Position numbers and translations under genes: made by a program
Assembly: GCA_031551355.1 (NCBI GenBank)
Contig: JAVBNT010000031.1
Span: forward strand, 1-10,857
Source: JAVBNT01 sp031551355
GTDB taxonomy: Bacteria > Vulcanimicrobiota > CADAWZ01
Reading direction: 5' to 3'
Length of the DNA stretch: 10,857 bases
The notes under the pieces: generated by a model
Database searches by the model: none
The model's input: the letters and a program-made list of their open reading frames with translations, nothing else
What the model was told of the DNA's origin: nothing
In this document: positions 5,521-10,857 of the stretch, piece after piece
Layout: each line of letters opens with the position of its first letter
Numbering within the stretch: the stretch's first letter is position 1

Positions 5521-7614
5521 TTATTCTCCTGTCAGCTCTTTTACAAGAGCATCGGCGTTATAAATCTTCTTCAGCGTTTCAATGATGACGCCGCTGTGAA
5601 CGCCGACGCTCCTTGCAGAGGTTCCGTCATAGATGAATTGCCTGACTAGTCCTTCCGTATTTCTGTCAAAATTAACTCCCACCAGTTCCAGTTTTTTATT
5701 GAATACCGGGGAACCGGAGTTTCCCCCGATAGTGTCGGTCTCATAAACGAAGTTTACCGGTGTAGATAAATCAATATTCTTTTCAATCTCAATGTATTTT
5801 TTAGGCAAATCCCAGTCGGAATATTCGCTGTTTTTAAATGAATGGTACCTGTCGTACATTCCATACATTGTTGTGAACGCAGGTGCCAGCGTTCCATTGT
5901 AATTGTAGGGCGTTGATTTTCCATATGTCAGTCTTAGGGTAAATGTTGCATCCGGATATATTTCCTTGCCGTATATTGCAAATTTGGCGCGGGCGATTTT
6001 TTCAGTTGCCGGAGTAAGAATGGATTCAACATTTTTATTATGCCATTCGTAGTTGCTCTGATCGGTTTCCTCTGTCTTCAGTGCCATCTGTATCAGCGGA
6101 TCATCGCTGTTTTTTAGAGCTTCCAAGCCTCCTTCAAGAAGTTTTTTCCTGTATGTAACATCGTCCAGACTGCTTTTTGAAATAAGCTCTTTTGCTCTTG
6201 CTTCAGGCGTTTGTCCTGCCATAACCGACTGAACCGCTTTGTTTTCACTTCCCAGTGCATCCAGTGACAATCTGAAGCTGGCACTTAAAAGTGCCTCTTC
6301 CAAATCTTTATATATAGGTTCTGTTGAGAGTATTTCATACATAAACCTGTCGATTTGGGAATCGTGATATCCGTTCATTCTTTCTGCATCCGTTTTTTTG
6401 ATCTCGATACAATATTTTACTATTTCTTTTGCTATTGATGGCATACGGTTGGCTTTTTGGACCATTGACTTTCCAAAGGGACTAAAATATATTTCCTTGT
6501 ATTTCTTTGAATAAACGGAAAGCGCTTTATCAATACCGTTAAATGAATCGTTGACTTCCGTTTTTATTTTGGAGTTGGCCGCCGCTTTGTCCCTGAATTT
6601 TTTTTCGTTGGCCTCAAATCTCAGTGCAAAGCTTTTATCTTTGAGAGCCGCATATTCTCCCGTTACTGCTTTTTTGGTGTTTTCGAATGAGGATATGCTC
6701 GAAGTTGCCCTGCGTTTTTCTTCCGGACCTTTTTGTGCGTAGGCGTAAAGATAATCCAGATTCGTATCAATTCTTTTTATGTTGGCCGGGTATGCATAAT
6801 CCCTGTTGAACAGGAAATGTGAATATGAGATTCCTCTTCTTGTTGTTCCCGGATGTCCGGAAACAAAAATTAATTCATTTTCGCCTGCTCCGCGCGGATT
6901 TATTTTGAAGAAATTTTCCGAGTTTATAGGTTTGTCATTTTCATATACCCTGAAGATTGCAAAATCAAGATCATATCTGGGATATGTGAAGTTATCCCAC
7001 TTGCCGCCGAAACTGGCGACCTGTTTTTCAGGGGCCATAACCAGTCTTACATCGCGGTATTTTTTATAGGTGTACAGCCAGTATTCGCCGCCGTGATAAA
7101 GCGTTACCACCTGGGATTTCATGCCGGTTTTATCGGTATTTTCCTTTTCTATTTTGGCAATTTCAGCCTTGATGGTTTTGGTATATAGCTCTTTGGACTG
7201 ATTTTCGGCAGCATTTTTTATGCGCTCCGTTACATTTTCCATTGCTACCAGTACATTCAATTCCAGATCTGTGCATTTTATCTCAAGATTTTTCGTCGGC
7301 GCATAAAACCCGTCTTTTACATAATCTTTTTCTTTTGACGACATTTTTTGCAGTTGTCTGAGTGCAACATGGTGGTTCGTAAGCGCCAGACCTGTGGAAC
7401 TTATAAATGAGCCGCTGCCGCCGTCGCCAAACCTTATGCTTGCGAGTCTTACCTTGTCAAGCCATTCCTGACCTGGTGTAAAGTTATATTTCTCCTGTAA
7501 TTGTTTTGACGGTATATTGTCGAATGTCCACATACCTTCTTCGGCATACAATTGTGCGGAGGGGAGCATAATCGCGGCTGAAGCCAAAATTGTGCATAAA
7601 AGTTTTTTAATCAT
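5521..7614 (-). CDS. S46 family dipeptidyl-peptidase, DPP11-like (Arg at P1-specificity position)
   Basis: A 697-residue paralogue of the downstream S46 gene, alignable along nearly its whole length. I start it at ATG 7614 rather than at an in-frame ATG ten codons upstream (7644): GGAG (7625-7622) lies 7 nt before it, and this start opens directly with a signal peptide (MIKKLLCTILASAAIMLPSA, cleavage probably after LYA before EEG). The triad is His82 (LTNHHVA), Asp217 (FTYPRYDLDF) and Ser633 (GGNSGSPV). Residues 649-651 are Phe-Asp-Arg. The Arg, 18 residues after the catalytic Ser, corresponds to Arg673 of P. gingivalis DPP11, which confers preference for Asp or Glu at P1. It is probably the first gene of a two-gene transcript and divergent from ftsK. 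Together the two enzymes could strip dipeptides with either hydrophobic or acidic second residues. Family certain, specificity inferred. Confidence 0.95.
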   Translation of the reverse strand: MIKKLLCTILASAAIMLPSAQLYAEEGMWTFDNIPSKQLQEKYNFTPGQEWLDKVRLASIRFGDGGSGSFISSTGLALTNHHVALRQLQKMSSKEKDYVKDGFYAPTKNLEIKCTDLELNVLVAMENVTERIKNAAENQSKELYTKTIKAEIAKIEKENTDKTGMKSQVVTLYHGGEYWLYTYKKYRDVRLVMAPEKQVASFGGKWDNFTYPRYDLDFAIFRVYENDKPINSENFFKINPRGAGENELIFVSGHPGTTRRGISYSHFLFNRDYAYPANIKRIDTNLDYLYAYAQKGPEEKRRATSSISSFENTKKAVTGEYAALKDKSFALRFEANEKKFRDKAAANSKIKTEVNDSFNGIDKALSVYSKKYKEIYFSPFGKSMVQKANRMPSIAKEIVKYCIEIKKTDAERMNGYHDSQIDRFMYEILSTEPIYKDLEEALLSASFRLSLDALGSENKAVQSVMAGQTPEARAKELISKSSLDDVTYRKKLLEGGLEALKNSDDPLIQMALKTEETDQSNYEWHNKNVESILTPATEKIARAKFAIYGKEIYPDATFTLRLTYGKSTPYNYNGTLAPAFTTMYGMYDRYHSFKNSEYSDWDLPKKYIEIEKNIDLSTPVNFVYETDTIGGNSGSPVFNKKLELVGVNFDRNTEGLVRQFIYDGTSARSVGVHSGVIIETLKKIYNADALVKELTGE

Positions 7615-7850
7615 TTTAGGACTCCGTTTTGACTGTTTTATCACATAAAGTGACTTTTATACTTTGTATTCTTTTTGTAAACTTCCTTCTTTGTCTTTCT
7701 GCGTTCTTGATTCTTTTAGAATGTATTTTCGATAAAAAACTAAATTTCATGCCTGATTTGAAGGTTTTTCTCTTTAGCCGGAGAATTTATTTGTCAATTA
7801 ATTCAGGTTTGAATTTTATTTTTTGCAATATATTTAAGAGGTTATTGATT
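7615..7850. promoter_or_regulatory. divergent intergenic region between S46 pair and ftsK
   Basis: This 236-bp AT-rich gap must hold the promoters of the minus-strand peptidase pair and of ftsK. On the minus strand TTTACA (7681-7676) and TATAAA (7661-7656) resemble -35 and -10 boxes, but their spacing of 14 bp is short. Between them and the start is a small inverted repeat, TCAC-N5-GTGA (7641-7653), which could be an operator. The plus strand is open in the ftsK frame from 7629, but this extension begins at TTG, covers the peptidase's ribosome-binding site, and reads as generic AT-rich hydrophobic sequence, so I treat it as non-coding. Confidence 0.5.
7791..7819 (+). promoter_or_regulatory. 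candidate sigma-70-type promoter for ftsK
   Basis: TTGTCA (7791-7796, 5 of 6 matches to the -35 consensus) is followed after 17 bp by TTTTAT (7814-7819, 4 of 6 matches to the -10 consensus). Transcription would start near 7826, just upstream of the ftsK ribosome-binding site at 7836-7841. In such AT-rich sequence matches arise easily by chance. Confidence 0.3.
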
Positions 7851-10397
7851 GTGTCTAAGGTGACTAAAGAAAAAACAGAGAGAACGAAGAAGAAAAAAAA
7901 TGAGACTTTAAAGAATGAGCCGGAGAATATGATTGAAGAATCCGGGCCGGAAGTTTCGCAATCTTCCGGGAATAAGCCGTCTTTTTTTAAGCCGGCCTTA
8001 TTCAAGGATATTATTGCCCTTATTTTTATTTTTTCGGGCCTTTTTTTACTTTACTGCATAACGAATCCGCCGATGTCCGGTAATTTGGGTGAATCTGCCG
8101 GACTCTTTCTCAATGATTTGCTGGGATTGGCGGCTTTTATAGTACCGCTCCTTGTTCTTCTTCTGGGGCTGCGTTTTTTTTATCCGTTCAGTCTGAAGGC
8201 CGCGGTTTATTATTTGGCTATTATTATCCTTGCCGTATGTTCTGCTGAAGTTGCCCGTTTTGTTTTTTGGGGCTCCGACAGCTATTTGGGCGCCGCCGCG
8301 GGTTCTTTACTTATTGAAAATATAGGCAGGACGGCCACCGGTATATTGCTGGCATTCCTGTTTATCGTTTCGTTTATTTTATTTTCGGGAGTCAGCATTA
8401 TTGATTTTTCCAATTCCGCCAGAAAGAAATTAAAAGATTCGCAAAACGGTAAGAAAAAAATATCTAAGGACGATTCTTCCGGTAATATACCTGTTATTGC
8501 TGTTTCGGAGGAAATAACGCCGGATACGAGCGTATCCGAACCAATACTGCTGACGGCAGAATCTGACAAAACCTATACGGAATCTTTGCCGGAAGTTAAA
8601 AATGAAGAAGAGGAATCTGATGAGCCGCTTCAGCCCGCTTTAAGTATGCCGGAGGATTCTCTTTTGCCGGAAGAATTGTCTGAAGATGAGTCTGAATACT
8701 ACCGCGAGCATCAGGACGAAATTTTAAATGATTTTGCCGGAGGTGAATCCGGTTATACGGTCGGCGATTATCAGGAATCATCTTTTGAGTCTGAGGATAA
8801 TTTAGAAATTGAAGAGGGGTCGGTAAATGCCGCTTTATACCCGGATGATAATGAATCATTTGAGGGAAAAACAGCCAAAAATACCAAACCGGCAGTCTTT
8901 GAATCTAAGGAGTTCTTTAACAAAGAAGAACCTAAGGCCGATTTGGTAATGGTTTCGCAAAACTATAAATACAGACTTCCTCCTCTTTCAATTTTGACAA
9001 ATCCTGCGCCTCCTGTACGTAAGAATCCTCCGAAAGATTATTCAGGAACCTTGATTGAAACTCTTGAGAGTTTTGGTGTTACTGCAAAAGTATGTCATAT
9101 TCAAAGAGGACCTTCGGTTACGAGATATGAGCTTGAGCTTGGCAAAGGAGTAAAAGTATCTAAAATTACGGGATTGACAAATGATATTTCTCTTGTTTTC
9201 GCATCTCCGGTAAGAATTGCTCCTGTGCCGGGCAAATCCTATCTGGGTATAGAAGTTCCCAATGATCAGATTGATACCGTTTCTTTGAAAGAAATGTTGG
9301 CTTCTGAAGAATTCAGAAAATCTTCCTGGCATATTCCTGTTGCTTTGGGTAAAGATATTACCGGTAAAACAATCGTAGGGGATTTAACAAAAATGCCTCA
9401 TCTGCTTGTTGCCGGCTCAACCGGTTCCGGAAAATCAGTCTGTATGAATTGCCTGATTGCCAGTATTCTTTACCGTGCTAAGCCTACGGAAGTTCAAATG
9501 GTTATGATTGATCCCAAAAAAGTAGAGCTTTCCGTTTATGAAGGTATTCCTCATCTTGTCGATATTAAAGCTACACCGGAGAAAAAGATCATCACAGATC
9601 CTAAGATTGCCGCACTGGTCCTTCAGCAAATGGCGGAAATTATGGATAACAGATATAATGAATTCCAGCGCTTGCATGTCAGAAATATTTTTGAATACAA
9701 CGAAAAATCGGCCGTAACTTTGCCGTATCTGTTAATATTTATCGATGAACTTGCCGATTTAATGATGGTTTCAAAAGGCGGAGTCGAGCAGTCTATCTGC
9801 CGCTTAACTCAATTGGGAAGAGCAGCCGGAGTTCACCTTATAATCGCAACGCAAAGACCTTCAGTTGATGTCATAACAGGGCTTATAAAGGTAAACGTGC
9901 CTTCAAGAATTGCTTTTGCCGTTGCAAGTCAGGTTGACTCCAGAACAATTCTTGACACTATGGGGGCTGAAAAACTTTTAGGCAAAGGCGATATGCTCTA
10001 TTTGCCGGGAGCAGCTCCCGACTCAAAACGTGTTCAGGGCGCATTTGTAGATACTGACGAGATCGAAAAGTTAGTAAAGTTTTGGCATGAGCAGCCGCCG
10101 CCGGAAAATATGCAGCTTATCGACATTGTATCCCCTTCGGAAGCCAATGAGAGTGAAAATGATGAAAATGACAGTGAGTTGGATGAGCTTTATGAAGAGG
10201 CTCTTAGGATAATTCTCCAGGAAAGGTTTGCTTCGGTTTCCATTTTGCAAAGAAAAATGAAAATAGGCTATGCCAGAGCCGGCAGAATAATCGATCAAAT
10301 GGAAAGAAAAGGCGTTGTCGGTCCTGCAAACGGCAGCAAGCCACGTAAGATATTGGTCGGGGCTATGGCCGGCGATCACTTCCTCCACTCAAATTAG
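7851..10397 (+). CDS. ftsK: DNA translocase FtsK/SpoIIIE
   Basis: An 848-residue, membrane-anchored, septal DNA pump that moves chromosome ends out of the closing division septum and helps resolve chromosome dimers. GTG 7851 is preferred because AAGAGG (7836-7841) lies 9 nt upstream. A basic N-terminal tail (residues 1-50) precedes four membrane segments (about 53-70, 86-110, 117-137, 163-184). An acidic, Glu/Ser-rich linker (about 190-370) leads to the motor: alpha domain from about 372 (YKYRLPPLSIL), Walker A GSTGSGKS (522-529), Walker B LLIFIDE with Asp632, and the TQRPSVDVITG and NVPSRIAFAVAS motifs. The DNA-reading winged-helix gamma domain covers about 778-836 (IGYARAGRIIDQMERKGVVGPANGSKPR). 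The family usually ends soon after the PRxIL motif; here about a dozen residues follow, and the last codons lie in a repeat. The arrangement is complete and typical. No recombinase gene lies nearby. Confidence 0.96.
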   Translation: MSKVTKEKTERTKKKKNETLKNEPENMIEESGPEVSQSSGNKPSFFKPALFKDIIALIFIFSGLFLLYCITNPPMSGNLGESAGLFLNDLLGLAAFIVPLLVLLLGLRFFYPFSLKAAVYYLAIIILAVCSAEVARFVFWGSDSYLGAAAGSLLIENIGRTATGILLAFLFIVSFILFSGVSIIDFSNSARKKLKDSQNGKKKISKDDSSGNIPVIAVSEEITPDTSVSEPILLTAESDKTYTESLPEVKNEEEESDEPLQPALSMPEDSLLPEELSEDESEYYREHQDEILNDFAGGESGYTVGDYQESSFESEDNLEIEEGSVNAALYPDDNESFEGKTAKNTKPAVFESKEFFNKEEPKADLVMVSQNYKYRLPPLSILTNPAPPVRKNPPKDYSGTLIETLESFGVTAKVCHIQRGPSVTRYELELGKGVKVSKITGLTNDISLVFASPVRIAPVPGKSYLGIEVPNDQIDTVSLKEMLASEEFRKSSWHIPVALGKDITGKTIVGDLTKMPHLLVAGSTGSGKSVCMNCLIASILYRAKPTEVQMVMIDPKKVELSVYEGIPHLVDIKATPEKKIITDPKIAALVLQQMAEIMDNRYNEFQRLHVRNIFEYNEKSAVTLPYLLIFIDELADLMMVSKGGVEQSICRLTQLGRAAGVHLIIATQRPSVDVITGLIKVNVPSRIAFAVASQVDSRTILDTMGAEKLLGKGDMLYLPGAAPDSKRVQGAFVDTDEIEKLVKFWHEQPPPENMQLIDIVSPSEANESENDENDSELDELYEEALRIILQERFASVSILQRKMKIGYARAGRIIDQMERKGVVGPANGSKPRKILVGAMAGDHFLHSN

Positions 10398-10515
10398 TTG
10401 AAAGCTGCGGTGATACAACGCCGGACTACCGCTTCTTTCGCACACGTAGTAGATCTACGCTTAGCTCAAGGCGCAGTCGCCCGTCATTGTCTGACCTTGC
10501 TTTGAACTAATTTGA
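10389..10515. repeat. 127-bp unit with imperfect terminal inverted repeats, overlapping the ftsK stop
   Basis: TCAAATTAGTTGAAAGC (10389-10405) and GCTTTGAACTAATTTGA (10499-10515) are inverted copies with a single mismatch in 17 bp. They bound a non-coding unit whose left end supplies the last two sense codons and the stop codon of ftsK. The right-end motif ACTAATTTG recurs at 10619-10627. This is the size and form of a small non-autonomous (MITE-like) element or a long hairpin RNA; no ORF of note lies inside. Confidence 0.6.
10397..10474. repeat. ~80-bp intergenic repeat, copy 1
   Basis: This matches 10638-10717. The first 22 bp (GTTGAAAGCTGCGG onward) are identical, a middle stretch of about 20 bp differs strongly, and the last 36 bp or so (CGCACACGTAG through CTCAAGGCGC) match except for one base. 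Conserved ends with a variable centre suggest selection on structure or protein-binding ends. It includes CGTAG-TAGAT-CTACG, which can form a short hairpin. In this copy the sequence runs on into AGTCGCCCGTC, showing what should have followed in copy 2. Confidence 0.8.
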
Positions 10516-10535
10516 ACTGTAAGGATATATGAGAG

Positions 10536-10573
10536 CGGAATATGCCCTCATTCCGGCGTAGAAAACCTACGCC
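10536..10573. repeat. two hairpin-forming inverted repeats in the region after ftsK
   Basis: CGGAAT (10536-10541) pairs with ATTCCG (10550-10555), and GGCGTAG (10555-10561) pairs with CTACGCC (10567-10573) across the loop AAAAC. The second repeats the CGTAG-N5-CTACG pattern seen in both ~80-bp copies. No T-run follows, so these are not ordinary terminators. The rest of 10516-10637 shows no gene. Confidence 0.65.
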
Positions 10574-10637
10574 TCATTCGTGGCACTTGTATTTGTCTTA
10601 GCATCCCCACCAATTTAGACTAATTTGTAAATTAAGG

Positions 10638-10717
10638 GTTGAAAGCTGCGGTGATACAATGTCGGACCGACTGTCACCTCTCGCACACGTAGCAGATCTA
10701 CGCTTAGCTCAAGGCGC
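10638..10717. repeat. ~80-bp intergenic repeat, copy 2, cut by the insertion sequence
   Basis: This second copy of the repeat at 10397-10474 starts with the same GTTGAAAGCTGCGG and contains CGTAG-CAGAT-CTACG. The match stops exactly after CAAGGCGC (10710-10717), where GTAAGTGTC, the presumed left end of an IS66-like element, begins. Confidence 0.8.
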
Positions 10718-10857
10718 GTAAGTGTCAAACCAAAGACACCTGTCAATTTTGTTGTAAATATTTTAAGATCCTCTTATCTAATGATGGGAGGTTTTTTATG
10801 TCAACGATAAGACGTGAAGAGCGTTTGAAATTGATCAGTGAGTTTCAAAAATCTAAT
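10718..10857 (+). mobile_element. left end of an IS66-family insertion sequence (truncated by window)
   Basis: The left boundary is placed at 10718, where the copy-2 repeat is broken and GTAAGTGTC begins; IS66-family terminal repeats characteristically start GTAA, often GTAAGCGTC. An internal GTGTC/GACAC inverted repeat (10722-10737) lies just inside. The first ORF starts 80 bp in, a typical distance for this family. IS66 elements duplicate 8 bp of target, which would be CAAGGCGC (10710-10717). The right end lies outside the window. Confidence 0.65.
10798..10857 (+). CDS. IS66-type accessory protein TnpA, N-terminal fragment
   Basis: Only 20 codons are visible, from ATG 10798, which is preceded by a strong GGGAGG (10786-10791) with a 6-nt spacer. 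The peptide starts MSTIRREERLKLISEF, resembling the opening of the small helix-turn-helix protein (TnpA) encoded first in IS66 elements ahead of tnpB and the transposase tnpC. Position just inside a putative left terminal repeat supports this reading. With so short a fragment, another helix-turn-helix protein cannot be excluded. Confidence 0.6.
   Translation, partial: MSTIRREERLKLISEFQKSN

Noticed and set aside
7615..7644. Ten-residue N-terminal extension of the upstream S46 peptidase
   Set aside because: The extension adds polar and basic residues before the signal peptide, while the ATG at 7614 has GGAG at good spacing and opens directly with the signal sequence.
7629..7850. Longer ftsK with 74 extra N-terminal residues, including an apparent hydrophobic segment
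   Set aside because: It would begin at TTG with no clear ribosome-binding site, overlap the start region of the divergent peptidase, and occupy the only space for two promoters; GTG 7851 has a good Shine-Dalgarno.
10516..10637. Possible tRNA or small RNA from the clustered hairpins
   Set aside because: No cloverleaf, TTCRANNC-type T-loop or terminator could be fitted; described as repeat hairpins only.

Overview
The window is AT-rich bacterial DNA with Shine-Dalgarno starts, Rho-independent terminators and five substantial protein genes. Two exported S46 peptidases, a family of diderm bacteria that acts in the periplasm, and an exported FKBP isomerase point to a Gram-negative-type cell envelope. 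The phylum cannot be fixed from the sequence alone.

Layout from left to right. (1) Bases 1-2108, minus strand: the start and most of an FGGY-family sugar kinase. Its reading frame continues past the kinase fold, through a charged linker, into a long proline-rich tail made of 9-residue (27-bp) tandem repeats of two related types (PIPPAPGMA and GVPPPPPMP). The tail runs off the window edge. (2) Bases 2109-2290: AT-rich divergent promoter region with a 12-bp direct repeat at 22-bp spacing. (3) Bases 2291-3317, plus strand: an exported FKBP-type prolyl isomerase, a terminator, then an unrecognised 134-residue protein. A perfect 18-bp-stem hairpin separates this from the convergent genes that follow. 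(4) Bases 3381-7614, minus strand: two tandem S46 dipeptidyl-peptidase paralogues, 58 bp apart and probably co-transcribed. They differ at the residue known to set P1 specificity: Gly in the downstream copy (DPP7-like) and Arg in the upstream copy (DPP11-like). (5) Bases 7615-7850: divergent promoter region. (6) Bases 7851-10397, plus strand: FtsK/SpoIIIE DNA translocase, complete, probably with a GTG start. (7) Bases 10389-10717: non-coding repeat DNA with a TIR-flanked unit that carries the ftsK stop codon, two partial copies of an ~80-bp repeat and several CGTAG-N5-CTACG hairpins. (8) Bases 10718-10857: the left end of an IS66-like insertion sequence, which interrupts the second repeat copy and shows the first 20 codons of its small accessory ORF.

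The peptidase pair and the FKBP fit a periplasmic protein-folding and peptide-use theme. The kinase and FtsK are not obviously linked to it. The most unusual items are the kinase with a formin FH1-like polyproline repeat tail, the Gly/Arg specificity split in the tandem peptidases, and the repeat-plus-IS junction after ftsK.
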